This document shows, in pieces, positions 49,792-59,229 of a DNA stretch of 64,000 bases. The notes beneath the pieces are model-generated. The model was given only the letters and a program-made list of their open reading frames with translations, made no database searches and was not told the origin of the DNA. Position 1 is the stretch's first letter, and each line of letters starts with the position of its first letter. The position numbers were made by a program, and so were the translations under genes. The DNA comes from Paracoccus salipaludis (GTDB lineage Bacteria > Pseudomonadota > Alphaproteobacteria > Rhodobacterales > Rhodobacteraceae): NCBI RefSeq assembly GCF_002287065.1, contig NZ_NSJZ01000014.1, forward strand, positions 17,795-81,794, in the 5' to 3' direction.

Positions 49792-50823
49792 TCATCCCAG
49801 CAGATGCAGCCCGGCCATGACCCAGCCGCCCAGGAACAGCGTTTCCAGCACCAGCAGCGCGATCGCCCCCGCGCCCACCTCAAGCATCCGCGCAAGCGAG
49901 GTCTTGATTCCGACGGCGGCGATGGCGACCAGCAGGCACCAGCGCGACAGGTCGCCCGCAAGCGCCGCGATCCCGGCCGGAACCAGCCCCAGCGAGTTCA
50001 GCGCCGCCAGCGCCAGAAACCCCAGAACGAAGCCGGGCAGCAGCGGCGGGCGCGCGCCTTCGGCCGGACCGGCCAGCCCGCGGGCGCGGATGATCACGGA
50101 AAAGGCCAGCACCACCGGCGCCAGCATCGACACCCGGATCAGCTTGACCAGCGTTGCGGTCTCGCCCGCCTCGGGACTGATCGAGAAACCCGCCCCCACG
50201 ACCTGCGCCACGTCGTGGATGGTGCCGCCCAGGAACACCCCGGCCTTGTGGTCGTCATGGCCCAGCCAGCCCGTCAGCATCGGGTAGATCACCATCGCCA
50301 CCGTGGACAGCACCGTCACCGACAGCACCGTGAAGACGAGATCGCGTTCGGAGCGCTCGTGCCGGGGCAGGACGGCCGCGATCGCCATCGCGGCCGAGGC
50401 CCCGCAGATCGCGACCGCGCCCCCGGTCAGCAGCGCAAAGCGCCACCTGCGCCCGAAAAGCCGCGCGACCGCCAGCGCGAACAGGATCGTGGCCACCACG
50501 CCGGCCACCACCAGCAGCACCAGCGGCCAGCCCAGGCGCGCCAGCATCTCGACCGAGATGCGCGCGCCCAGCAGCGCCACGCCCAGCCGCAGCACGGTGC
50601 GCGCCGTCATCGAGATGCCGGGAGCGGTCTTCGCTCCCTCCTCGGCCAGGAAGTTCAGCGCCAGCCCCAGAAGCAGCGCCATCAGCATCGCCGGGGCGCC
50701 GTAATGCTCGGACAGGAACTGCGCGGTCGCGGCCACCAGCGCCGAGACCGCGAAGCCCGGAAAGAGCTCGCGCAGGCGGGAAAGCAACGGGACCGAAAGC
50801 TGCGAGGTCATCACCACCACCAT
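49792..50823 (-). CDS. tauZ: Putative sulfite/sulfate exporter TauZ (YeiH family)
   Basis: A 343-residue integral membrane protein of the YeiH/UPF0324 family with about ten helices. The conserved [19 protein letters not shown] and [14 protein letters not shown] are visible. Beside xsc and pta it corresponds to TauZ, proposed to export the sulfur anion freed from taurine; transport itself is inferred from the family and context. AAAGGATGCC precedes the ATG at 50823. Confidence 0.87.
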   Translation of the reverse strand: MVVVMTSQLSVPLLSRLRELFPGFAVSALVAATAQFLSEHYGAPAMLMALLLGLALNFLAEEGAKTAPGISMTARTVLRLGVALLGARISVEMLARLGWPLVLLVVAGVVATILFALAVARLFGRRWRFALLTGGAVAICGASAAMAIAAVLPRHERSERDLVFTVLSVTVLSTVAMVIYPMLTGWLGHDDHKAGVFLGGTIHDVAQVVGAGFSISPEAGETATLVKLIRVSMLAPVVLAFSVIIRARGLAGPAEGARPPLLPGFVLGFLALAALNSLGLVPAGIAALAGDLSRWCLLVAIAAVGIKTSLARMLEVGAGAIALLVLETLFLGGWVMAGLHLLG

Positions 50824-50907
50824 GGCATCCTTTCATCGAGCAGGCGGCATCCATGCGCCGGCCGCAAGGCCGGTCGCGGGTTCGGGCGTCTTCGTGCGGG
50901 ACGGAAA

Positions 50908-50933
50908 CCCCGGGCGCGCCAGGACGCCCGGGG
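50908..50933 (-). other. Hairpin between xsc and tauZ
   Basis: A 9-bp perfect stem (50908-50916 with 50925-50933) is followed on the minus strand by TTTCC. It may be a partial terminator that makes xsc message more abundant than tauZ-pta. Confidence 0.5.
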
Positions 50934-50940
50934 GCGCGTT

Positions 50941-52722
50941 TCAGGCGGGAACCCGCTGGGGACGCATGTCGGCGGGGTCGATGCCCGCCACGGGCACGGG
51001 CTTCTTCATCGCGTCGCGGCGGAAGGGCTCGCCCAGTTCCTGGTTCAGCAGCACCTCGATGAAGGTGGTCTTGCGCTCCTTCATCTGCCGCTCGACCGCC
51101 TCGTGCAGCGCCGCCGTCAGCTCGGCGGGGCTGCGCACCACCACGCCTTCCAGCCCGCAGGCCCGCGCGATCCCGGCATAGGAGGTGTCGCGGTCCAGTT
51201 CGGTGCCCACGAAGTTGTTGTCATACCACAGCGTCGTGTTCCGCTTCTCGGCGCCCCACTGGTAGTTGCGGAAGATCACCATGGTGATCGCCGGCCAGTC
51301 GTCGCGCCCGCAGGCGGTCATCTCGTTCATCGAGATGCCGAAGGCGCCGTCGCCCGCAAAGCCGATCACGGGCGTGCCGGGGTTGCCGATCTTGGCGCCC
51401 AGAATGGCCGGGAAGCCGTAGCCGCAGGGTCCGAAAAGACCCGGCGCCAGATACTTCCGCCCCGCCTCGAAGGACGGGTAGGCGTTGCCGATGGCGCAGT
51501 TGTTGCCGATGTCGGAGCTGACAACGGCGTCGCGCGGCACCGCCTGCATGATCGCCCGCCAGGCCTGGCGCGGGCTCATCAGCCCGGCGTCGCGCGCCCG
51601 CGCCTCCTCGTTCCAGCGGGTGCCGGGGTCGTCCTCCTCGTGATCCAGCGAGGACAGCTCCTGCGCCCAGCGCGACCGGGTCCGGGCGATGCGGTCGCGC
51701 CGCGCCTGGCGGCCCTCGTCGCCGGCCTCGGGCGAAAGCTGCGCCAGGATCGCGCGCGCGACCTTGGCCGCGTCGCCCTGGATGCCCACCGTCACCTTCT
51801 TGGTCAGGCCGATCCGGTCGGGGTTGATGTCGACCTGGATGATCTTCGCATCCTTGGGCCAGTAGTCGATCCCGTAGCCCGGCAGGGTCGAGAAGGGATT
51901 GAGCCGTGTCCCCAGCGCCAGCACCACGTCGGCGTCGCGGATCAGCTCCATCGCCGCCTTGGACCCGTTGTAGCCCAGGGGGCCCACCGCCAGCGGATGG
52001 CTGCCGGGGAAGCTGTCGTTGTGCTGGTAGTTCGAGGCGACCGGCGCATCCAGCCGCTCGGCCAGCCGCACGAGGTCGGGGATCGCGCCCGACAGGACCA
52101 CGCCCGCGCCCGACAGGATCACAGGGTTCTTCGCGTCCGACAGCAGCCGCGCCGCCTCGGCCACCGCCGCCTCGCCGCCCGCCGGGCGCTCGAAGGCCAC
52201 CACCTGCGGCAGGTCCACGTCGATCACCTGGGTCCAGAAGTCGCGCGGGATGTTGATCTGTGCGGGCGCGCTGTTGCGCCAGGCCTGCATGATCACCCGG
52301 TTCAGGACCTCGGGGATGCGCGAAGGATCGCGCACCTCCTCCTGGTAGGCCACGCAGTCGGCGAACAGCCGCATCTGCTCCATCTCCTGGAAGCCGCCCT
52401 GGCCGATGGTGCGGTTGGCCGCCTGGGGCGTGACCAGCAGCAGCGGCGTGTGGTTCCAGTAGGCGGTCTTGACGGGCGTCACGAACCCCGTCACCCCCGG
52501 CCCGTTCTGTGCGATCGCCATCGACATCCTGCCCGTCGAGCGCGTGAACCCGTCCGCCATCAGCCCTGCGTTCGTTTCGTGCGCGCAGTCCCAGAAGGTG
52601 ATCCCCGCCTTCGGAAACAGGTCCGACACCGGCATCATCGCCGAGCCGATGATGCCGAATGCATGCTCGATCCCATGCATCTGCAGAACCTTGACGAAGG
52701 CCTCCTCGGTCGTCATCCGCAT
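50941..52722 (-). CDS. xsc: Sulfoacetaldehyde acetyltransferase
   Basis: The 593-residue thiamine-diphosphate enzyme cleaves sulfoacetaldehyde with phosphate into acetyl phosphate and sulfite. The N-terminus (TTEEAFVKVLQMHGIEHAFG) and the segment SAMMPVSDLFPKAGITFWD are diagnostic of Xsc; the TPP-binding GDGAFGISMNE motif lies in the C-terminal third. Start MRMTTEEAF fits the family. It is 13 bases after tauY. Confidence 0.96.
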   Translation of the reverse strand: MRMTTEEAFVKVLQMHGIEHAFGIIGSAMMPVSDLFPKAGITFWDCAHETNAGLMADGFTRSTGRMSMAIAQNGPGVTGFVTPVKTAYWNHTPLLLVTPQAANRTIGQGGFQEMEQMRLFADCVAYQEEVRDPSRIPEVLNRVIMQAWRNSAPAQINIPRDFWTQVIDVDLPQVVAFERPAGGEAAVAEAARLLSDAKNPVILSGAGVVLSGAIPDLVRLAERLDAPVASNYQHNDSFPGSHPLAVGPLGYNGSKAAMELIRDADVVLALGTRLNPFSTLPGYGIDYWPKDAKIIQVDINPDRIGLTKKVTVGIQGDAAKVARAILAQLSPEAGDEGRQARRDRIARTRSRWAQELSSLDHEEDDPGTRWNEEARARDAGLMSPRQAWRAIMQAVPRDAVVSSDIGNNCAIGNAYPSFEAGRKYLAPGLFGPCGYGFPAILGAKIGNPGTPVIGFAGDGAFGISMNEMTACGRDDWPAITMVIFRNYQWGAEKRNTTLWYDNNFVGTELDRDTSYAGIARACGLEGVVVRSPAELTAALHEAVERQMKERKTTFIEVLLNQELGEPFRRDAMKKPVPVAGIDPADMRPQRVPA

Positions 52723-52735
52723 TGAAGTCTCTCCT

Positions 52736-54124
52736 TTACTGGCGTTCGTCGCGATAGTGATAAAGCTGGTAGAGGCCCCACTGCCCCAACCGGCGGAAGG
52801 GCGTCTTCCACCCCTCGTGCTTCAGTTCGCTGCCGAAGATCGGCAGGTCGGGCAGCCGGACCCCGGCGGCCAGCTGCGCCATGCGCCGCCCGGCCATCGC
52901 GGAATACATGACCCCGTTGCCGCCGTAGCCCAGCGCGTAATAGGCGCCCGGCAGGTCGGGCAGGCCGGTGATGCGCGGCATCATGTCGTGGCTGACATCG
53001 ACCCAGCCCCACCAGCTGAAATCCAGCTCGATCCCGCGCAGGACGGGGAACTTGCGGGCGAGGCCCTCGCGCAGCCCGGCCAGGTGACGGGCGTTGGCCG
53101 CGTCGCGTCCCGTGATCGCGGCGCGCGAGCCGATCTGAAGGCGGTTGTCGGGCAGCAGGCGATAGTAATGGCGCAGCGTCCGGGTGTCGGTCAGGGGCGA
53201 GCCGACCTTGGCGCCCACCTCGGCCAGTTCGGCCCCGGTCAGGACGCGGGTGACGACGCTGTTCGACATGATCGGCAGCAGGCGGTCGCGCAGGCGGGCG
53301 TGCAGCCCGCGCGGCGCATAGCCCGCCGTCGCCACCGCCACCTTCCGGGCCCGCACGGTGCCCCCCGGCGTGCGCAGGTGGTGGCGGCCGTCCCGGTAGA
53401 CCCAGCCTTCCACGGGGCTGTCGGTGTGCACCTTCGCGCCAAGTTCGCGGGCCAGGCGGCAATAGCCGAAGGCCAGCCTGGCGGCATGGATGCCGACCCC
53501 GTCGGGTTCGAACATGGCGCCCTGCGCCTCGTGGTCGCGGATGACCTCGGCCATGACCTCGTCGCGCGACATCATCTTCGCGCCATAGCCGAACCTGTCG
53601 CGCAGCAGCTCGGCCTCCCTGGCCATGCCGGGCACGACCGAGGCCTTGTGCGCGATGTAGTAATGACCACCGTCCTGCGGGTCGCAGTCGATGCCATGGT
53701 CGCGGATCTGGCTGCGCCAGTAGTCGAAGGCTTCCAACATCTCGCCGTGCAGGCGGCGGGCCACGTCCAGGCCCCAGCGCTCGATCCACTGGCTGCGCTT
53801 GAGCCGGCCGGCCGAGAACTGCGCCTGGCCGCCGTTGCGGGTGGAACAGCCATAGGCGGTGCCGTGGGCTTCCAGGACCACCGGCTGCATCCCGTGGTCG
53901 CGGGCCAGGGCGATGGCGCAGTTCAGGCCGGTGTAGCCCGATCCGATCACGGCCACCTCGACATCCATGTCGCCGGTCACCGGGCCGTCGTCCTCGGGCG
54001 GCTGGCCGGCGGTGGCGATCCAGTAGGTCGGGGCATAGTCGCTGCCCCGGCCCAGCGTCCGCGCGGTCAGCGGGTCGTAATGCGCGTCATAGGCCGCCGA
54101 TCCGCGCAAGGGTCTGGTCTGCAT
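52736..54124 (-). CDS. tauY: Taurine dehydrogenase large subunit
   Basis: The 462-residue FAD-dependent oxidoreductase (DAO fold) has the FAD loop VIGSGYTGLNCAIALARDHG near residues 55-75, then STRNGGQAQFSAG and a C-terminal ALGYGGNGVMYSA. In this context it is TauY, which with TauX oxidatively deaminates taurine to sulfoacetaldehyde, passing electrons to the respiratory chain. The ATG at 54124 stands 11 bases after tauX. Confidence 0.9.
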   Translation of the reverse strand: MQTRPLRGSAAYDAHYDPLTARTLGRGSDYAPTYWIATAGQPPEDDGPVTGDMDVEVAVIGSGYTGLNCAIALARDHGMQPVVLEAHGTAYGCSTRNGGQAQFSAGRLKRSQWIERWGLDVARRLHGEMLEAFDYWRSQIRDHGIDCDPQDGGHYYIAHKASVVPGMAREAELLRDRFGYGAKMMSRDEVMAEVIRDHEAQGAMFEPDGVGIHAARLAFGYCRLARELGAKVHTDSPVEGWVYRDGRHHLRTPGGTVRARKVAVATAGYAPRGLHARLRDRLLPIMSNSVVTRVLTGAELAEVGAKVGSPLTDTRTLRHYYRLLPDNRLQIGSRAAITGRDAANARHLAGLREGLARKFPVLRGIELDFSWWGWVDVSHDMMPRITGLPDLPGAYYALGYGGNGVMYSAMAGRRMAQLAAGVRLPDLPIFGSELKHEGWKTPFRRLGQWGLYQLYHYRDERQ

Positions 54125-54135
54125 GGTCGGGCCCT

Positions 54136-54534
54136 TCACTTCGCGGGAATGGCGGGCCGCTGCTTGCGCATCGCCTGCTTCTCGACGATCTGCCCGTCGC
54201 GGATGCGGAACAGGTCGGCGCCCTGCACCTCGGTCCGGGTGCCGTCCGGGTTGGTGGCGCGGAAGGTCCACTGGCTGACGCCGCGGGTGCCGTCCTCGGA
54301 CAGGAAATGCTCGTGGTCGGCCCATTGCACGTCGGGCATCGCGGTCCAGACGCCGGTGAAGGCGCGGGCGATGGCGTCGCGGCCCTCGACCTTGTTTCCG
54401 TATTCGTTGTCACCCGCCACGGTGCAGAACACGCAGTCGGGGGCGAAGTGGGTCATCACGCCGTCGATGTCGTGGCGGTTGAAGGCGTCGAAGGTGGCCT
54501 TCAGGTCCTCGGCGGTCAGCTTCCTGGGGGTCAT
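54136..54534 (-). CDS. tauX: Taurine dehydrogenase small subunit
   Basis: A 132-residue SnoaL/NTF2-like protein (ATFDAFNRHDIDGVMTHFAPD, typical of the fold, and EVQGADLFRIRDGQI). Placed between the TRAP genes and tauY it matches TauX, the small partner of TauY. The biochemical role of the small subunit is not clear. Confidence 0.88.
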   Translation of the reverse strand: MTPRKLTAEDLKATFDAFNRHDIDGVMTHFAPDCVFCTVAGDNEYGNKVEGRDAIARAFTGVWTAMPDVQWADHEHFLSEDGTRGVSQWTFRATNPDGTRTEVQGADLFRIRDGQIVEKQAMRKQRPAIPAK

Positions 54535-54550
54535 GGGGTCGGTCCTTTCG

Positions 54551-55891
54551 TCAATAGCCCAGCGCGCGCGGCAGCCACAGCGCGATGGGGGGGAAGGCGG
54601 CGATCAGGGCGATGGCGGCGGCCAGCGCCAGCATGAAGGGGATCGCCCGGGCCGCGATCACCTCGTAGTCGAGCTTCGAGATGCCCGAGGCGATGAACAG
54701 GTTCTCGCCCAAGGGCGGGGTGATGAAGCCCACCGACAGGGTGCAGATCATCACGATGCCGAAGTGGATCGGGTCGATGCCGACGCTGTAGGCCACGGGC
54801 AGCATCACCGGGACCAGGATCATGATCGCGGCCAGCGTTTCCATGAACATGCCCACGATCAGCAGGAAGGCGATGATGATGGCCCAGATCGCGACCTTGC
54901 TGGTGGTCAGCGACAGCAGGCCGTCGGCCAGATGCGCGGGGATCTGGTTTTCCACAAGGATGCGGCCGAAGATCGTCGCGGTGAACAGCACCAGCAGAAC
55001 GCGGCCCGTCAGCCAGGTCGTCGCCTCGAGCGCGTTGAAGATCGCGCGCAGGTCGATCTCGCGGTAGATCACGATCCCCACGAACAGCGTGTAGAAGATC
55101 GCCACGATCGCGGCCTCGGTGGGCGTGAAGAAGCCCGCGTAGATGCCGCCCAGGATCACCAGGGGCGCCAGCACCGACCAGAAGCCTTGATAAAACGCCA
55201 GCCCGATCCGGCGCGCCGAAAGCGGCTCGGTCCCGCCCCAGTAGCCGGCGCGGCGGGCGCGGAAGTAGTTGGCGACCAGCAGCGCAAAGGCCATCAGGAA
55301 GCCCGGCAGGAAGCCCGCGATGAACAGCTTGCTGATCGAGACAGTCTGGAAGGGGCCGAACTTCTCGATCGCCTCGGGCGGGGCCTGCAGGCCCATGGCC
55401 GAGATGCCGAAGATCACCATGGGGATCGAGGGCGGAATGACGATCCCGAGCCCCCCCGCGCTGGCCGTCACGGCCGCGCCGTAGGACTTGGCATAGCCCG
55501 CCCGCGCCATGGCCGGGATCATCAGCATCCCGACGGCGGCGGTGGTGGCGGGGCCCGAGCCCGAGATGGCGCCGAAGAACACGCAGGCGATGATCGTCGC
55601 GGCCGAGATGCCGCCGGTGAAGGGCCCGGCCAGGCTTTCCGCCACGGTGATGAGGCGGCGCGAGATGCCCGCGGCTTCCATCAGCGCGCCCGCCAGGATG
55701 AAGGACGGCAGCGCCATCAGGGGGAAGGACCCCACCGAGGACCAGGCCATCTGCACCATCTTGATCGGGTTGTCGCCCAGGTACCACATGGTCGCCAGCG
55801 CCGAGACGCCCAGGCCGACCGAGATCGGCGCCCCGATCAGCAGCAGGATGGCCAGGGTCCCGAACAGGACCTGGATGATCGCGGTATCCAT
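54551..55891 (-). CDS. tauM: TRAP transporter large membrane subunit (taurine)
   Basis: The 446-residue DctM-family protein has about 12 membrane helices; typical segments are LPSFILAGALMEAAGISRR and GSGPATTAAVGMLMIPAM. With TauKL it imports taurine driven by an ion gradient. Its ATG at 55891 overlaps the last base of the tauL stop (TGATG). Confidence 0.93.
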   Translation of the reverse strand: MDTAIIQVLFGTLAILLLIGAPISVGLGVSALATMWYLGDNPIKMVQMAWSSVGSFPLMALPSFILAGALMEAAGISRRLITVAESLAGPFTGGISAATIIACVFFGAISGSGPATTAAVGMLMIPAMARAGYAKSYGAAVTASAGGLGIVIPPSIPMVIFGISAMGLQAPPEAIEKFGPFQTVSISKLFIAGFLPGFLMAFALLVANYFRARRAGYWGGTEPLSARRIGLAFYQGFWSVLAPLVILGGIYAGFFTPTEAAIVAIFYTLFVGIVIYREIDLRAIFNALEATTWLTGRVLLVLFTATIFGRILVENQIPAHLADGLLSLTTSKVAIWAIIIAFLLIVGMFMETLAAIMILVPVMLPVAYSVGIDPIHFGIVMICTLSVGFITPPLGENLFIASGISKLDYEVIAARAIPFMLALAAAIALIAAFPPIALWLPRALGY

Positions 55892-56442
55892 CAGGCGGCC
55901 CTCCGGGGTGCGAGTTCCTGTTCGGCAAGCTGGAGTTCGGAGTCGATCACGACCTCGTCGGGGTCGCGCGGGTCCAGGCCCAGGACCAGCTTCATGTAGT
56001 TGACCTGCAGGATGCGGACCGTCATCAGCGCGAAGGCCACGACCATGGGCGCCATCACCCATTTCATGGGCCAGCCCAGTGTCTGCGCCTTCACGAAGGG
56101 CTTCAGCGCGCCGATGTACCGGATCGCGAACCAGATGAAGACGAGGTTGAACATCACCCAGAAGGCGTCGCCCAAGGCCTCGACCACCCGGCCCGTGGAT
56201 CGCGGCAGCATCCTGATGTGGAACGTCACCCGGTTGTGCGCCGACATGCGCGCGGCGTAGCTGGCCCCGAAATAGGCGAACCAGACGAACAGGATGACCG
56301 ACAGCTCCTCGATCCAGGTGATCGAGGTGCCGAAGACTTGCCGGGCGACGATCTGGACGAACAGCAGCGTCACGAAGACGGCCAGCAGCGCCCGGCAGAT
56401 GTAGCTTTCGATATGGTCGAGGTGCTGCCAGACGGCACGCAT
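55891..56442 (-). CDS. tauL: TRAP transporter small membrane subunit (taurine)
   Basis: The 183-residue DctQ-family protein has four membrane helices and the characteristic RQVFGTSITWIEELSVILFVW segment in the first half. It assembles with TauM. It ends in a charged cytoplasmic tail and overlaps tauM by one base. Confidence 0.92.
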   Translation of the reverse strand: MRAVWQHLDHIESYICRALLAVFVTLLFVQIVARQVFGTSITWIEELSVILFVWFAYFGASYAARMSAHNRVTFHIRMLPRSTGRVVEALGDAFWVMFNLVFIWFAIRYIGALKPFVKAQTLGWPMKWVMAPMVVAFALMTVRILQVNYMKLVLGLDPRDPDEVVIDSELQLAEQELAPRRAA

Positions 56443-56538
56443 GATCCATCCTCCGACGTGATGCGGATGCTCGGGAAAAAAGCGCGGCGGCCGCTGCCGG
56501 GCGGTGCGCGCCGCCGCGAGGGGGGAGGAATTGAGAAC

Positions 56539-57546
56539 TTACGTGGCAGGGCGGCCCAGCGCGGCCAGGGCGCGGTCAAGCACCTCCTTGCCGCCGATGC
56601 TGTCGGTGAACCTGGGCCAGACCTTGCCGGTCGCCAATTCGATGAACTGCGCCTCGCCGTCCGCGGGATCGGCGATCTGCATCCCGCGCGCCGCCAGTTC
56701 GTCGCGGATCCTGGCCTCCTCGGCCTTCAGGAACGCGCTGGAGGCCTGGGTCGCCTCTTTCCCGGCCGCGACCAGCTGCTGCTGTTCCTCGGGGGAAAGA
56801 GACTGGAACAACTGCTCGGACACGACCAGCGGCTCGATCGAGAAGATGGAGCGGATGTTCGTGACGTGCTTCTGGACCTCGTCGAAGTTCATCGCATGGA
56901 TGGTCATGTAGGGGTTGTCCTGACCGTCCACGACGCCCTGCTGCAGGGCCGCGAAGGTTTCCGACCAGGCCATGGGCGTCGGGTCCACGCCCCAAGCCTT
57001 GTAGGTTTCGATCATGATCTCGTTCTTGGGCACGCGGATCACCAAGCCCTTGAGGTCCTCGGGGGTCTGGACGGGCCGCTTCGAGTTGGTCAGCACCCGG
57101 AAGCCCGAATAACCCCAGCCGAGGATGCGCACGCCCGCGTCCTCGATCGTGCGGTCGACCAGCGACTGGCCGATCTCGCCCTGGGTCAGCGTCTCGGCGT
57201 CCTGCTGGGACATGATGACATAGGGCATGGTCAGCACGCCCACGGTCGGCGAGAAGGGCGTGATGTTGTTGATGGCCAGGATCGAGAAATCCAGCGTGCC
57301 GGTCGCGGCGGCGGTAACGGTGTCCTGCTCGTCCCCGAGCTGGCCGTTCAGGAACAGCTTGGCCGTATGGGCGCCGCCGGTCTGCTTTTCCAGCGCGGCG
57401 ATGAAGGCGCGGCCCAAGGCTTCCTGCGTGCCGCCGGCGCCGTCGCCGACCGCGATCCTGAAGTCCTTGGCGGCGGCGGGCAGCGCAGCGGCGACGGCCA
57501 GCGCGCAGACGGCCGCGCCGTGGCGCAGGATGGATGCGAGGGTCAT
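56539..57546 (-). CDS. tauK: TRAP transporter taurine-binding protein
   Basis: The 335-residue DctP-family binding protein has a Sec signal peptide (residues 1-26, ending AALPAAA). The family features GQLGDEQDTVTAAATGTLD and the substrate-carboxylate Arg region (GLVIRVPKNEIMIE) are visible; TauK binds a sulfonate, as expected from neighbours. GGGAG precedes the ATG at 57546; an upstream TTG is less likely. It is the first gene of tauKLM-XY-xsc-tauZ-pta. Confidence 0.92.
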   Translation of the reverse strand: MTLASILRHGAAVCALAVAAALPAAAKDFRIAVGDGAGGTQEALGRAFIAALEKQTGGAHTAKLFLNGQLGDEQDTVTAAATGTLDFSILAINNITPFSPTVGVLTMPYVIMSQQDAETLTQGEIGQSLVDRTIEDAGVRILGWGYSGFRVLTNSKRPVQTPEDLKGLVIRVPKNEIMIETYKAWGVDPTPMAWSETFAALQQGVVDGQDNPYMTIHAMNFDEVQKHVTNIRSIFSIEPLVVSEQLFQSLSPEEQQQLVAAGKEATQASSAFLKAEEARIRDELAARGMQIADPADGEAQFIELATGKVWPRFTDSIGGKEVLDRALAALGRPAT

Positions 57547-57626
57547 TCGGTAACTCCCTGTCAAGAGGTTGCGCCGTCTTGAGATGCGGCTTGGCGGCTA
57601 CCATGGCGCGGCCTAGTGTCGCGGCA

Positions 57627-57657
57627 TAGGTCCAGTTGGGAATAGAGCTAGGTCCAG
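57627..57657. promoter_or_regulatory. TauR binding site: two direct repeats
   Basis: TAGGTCCAG occurs at 57627-57635 and again at 57649-57657, 22 bases (about two helical turns) apart. Read on the minus strand both give CTGGACCTA, matching the TauR repeat I recall from Rhodobacter capsulatus (CTGGACYTAA). They lie between divergent tauK and tauR, the second only three bases from the tauR start codon. Confidence 0.8.
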
Positions 57658-57660
57658 ATC

Positions 57661-59145
57661 ATGGCCGCGTTGCTGCCTCTCGACTCGATCCGCCTTCGGG
57701 GGGCGAAGGACCGGCCGCTGCAGTCGCGGCTGATCGAGGGGATGATCGCCGCCATCCTGGAAGCGCGCTGCCTGCCCGGCACGCGCCTGCCCTCGACCCG
57801 CGAGCTGGCGGGGGCGCTGGGCGTGTCGCGCATGACGGTGACGCTGGTCTATGCGGAACTGGGGGCGCTGGGCTACATCGCCAGCCGGCCGCGGTCGGGC
57901 TTCGTGGTGGCCGAAACGGTGCCGAACCGGCGCGTGGCCGGTCAGGCCCCCAGCGCCCGGGGCGAGCAGGTGGCTTGGGGCGACTGGCTGGGCGCCTCAA
58001 GGCCCCGCCAACGGGTCATCCGCAAGCCCGCGGACTGGCGCAGCCATCCCTATCCCTTCCTCTTCGGGCAGGCGGACCCGAGGCTGTTCGACCATGCCGC
58101 CTGGCGGGACTGCGCCCGGCGCGCACTGGGGGCGCGGGACTTCGGCGGCCTGACGATCGACCTGATGACCCGGGACGATCCCATGCTGATCGACCACATC
58201 TGTTCCTCCACCCTGCCCCGGCGCGGCATCGCGGCCACGCCCGACCAGGTGCTGATCACCGTGGGTTCGCAGAACGCGCTGTATATCGCGCTGCAGATTC
58301 TTGCGGACCCCGGCCGCCCCGTGGCGATCGAGGAGCCGGGCTATCCCGATTTCGCCGAAACCCTGCGGGCGCGCGGCGTGCCCATGCGCCTTGTGCCCGT
58401 GGACGCGGGCGGCATGGATGTCGGGGCGATCCCCCCGGGCACGCGCATCGTGATCGCCACCCCCAGCCACCACATCCCGACCGGGGCGACCATGCCGATG
58501 GCCCGGCGCGAGGCGCTGCTGCGGCGGGCCTCCGACGACGACCTGCTGGTGATCGAGGACGACTACGACTTCGAGATGTCCTATCTGGTCCCGCCGATGC
58601 CGGCGCTGAAGTCGATGGACGACGCGGGCCGGGTCATCTACCTGGGCAGCTTTTCCAAGTCTCTGTTCCCGGGGCTGCGGCTGGGCTACCTGGTGGCCTC
58701 GGCCCCGCTGATCGAGGCGGCGCGCGCGCTCAGGGCGATGATCCTGCGCCATCCTCCGACCCAGTTGCAGCGGGTGACGGCCTATTTCCTGGCGCAGGGG
58801 CATTACGACACCCATATCACGCGGCTGCGGGCCGAGATGGCTCGCCGCCGCGCCGCCGTGATCGCGGCGCTGGAGGGAACGCCCTTCCGCATCGCGGGGG
58901 CGGACCGGGCGGGCGGGACCAGCCTGTGGATGCTGGCGCCCCCCGGCATCGACAGCGGGGACCTGGCGCGGCGGGCCGCCGCACGGGGCGTGCTGATCGA
59001 ATCCGGAGCGGTGTTCTTCGAGAACCCGCCCGCGCCCTGCCCCTGTTTCCGGCTGGGCTTCGGCTCGATCGCCGTCGAGCAGATCGCGCCCGGCATCGCG
59101 GCGCTGGCCGAGGCCCTGGCCGAGACGCCCCCCTTCGGCGGCTGA
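57661..59145 (+). CDS. tauR: MocR-type regulator of taurine genes
   Basis: The 494-residue regulator has a GntR-type winged helix (residues ~18-85, GTRLPSTRELAGALGVSRMT) joined to an aminotransferase-like domain whose PLP lysine is Lys333 in YLGSFSKSLFPG. TauR proteins activate taurine genes when taurine and PLP are present. It is divergent from tauK, with the repeat pair between them. No strong ribosome binding site stands before the ATG at 57661; the AGG of the second repeat is the best candidate. Confidence 0.9.
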   Translation: MAALLPLDSIRLRGAKDRPLQSRLIEGMIAAILEARCLPGTRLPSTRELAGALGVSRMTVTLVYAELGALGYIASRPRSGFVVAETVPNRRVAGQAPSARGEQVAWGDWLGASRPRQRVIRKPADWRSHPYPFLFGQADPRLFDHAAWRDCARRALGARDFGGLTIDLMTRDDPMLIDHICSSTLPRRGIAATPDQVLITVGSQNALYIALQILADPGRPVAIEEPGYPDFAETLRARGVPMRLVPVDAGGMDVGAIPPGTRIVIATPSHHIPTGATMPMARREALLRRASDDDLLVIEDDYDFEMSYLVPPMPALKSMDDAGRVIYLGSFSKSLFPGLRLGYLVASAPLIEAARALRAMILRHPPTQLQRVTAYFLAQGHYDTHITRLRAEMARRRAAVIAALEGTPFRIAGADRAGGTSLWMLAPPGIDSGDLARRAAARGVLIESGAVFFENPPAPCPCFRLGFGSIAVEQIAPGIAALAEALAETPPFGG

Positions 59146-59229
59146 CCTTCCGGGGTGCCCGGGCGACGGGCGCGCGGGTTTACCTGACCCGCGGCGTGAA
59201 ACCCGCCACGCCCTGCGCCGTTGAGGACC

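Noticed and set aside
49786..55999. Very long plus-strand open frames (about 980 and 1180 codons) opposite the taurine genes
   Set aside because: They are antisense to well-recognised xsc, tauXY and TRAP genes. The products are Arg/Gln/His/Gly-rich with no family features, which is the usual shadow of GC-rich coding DNA.
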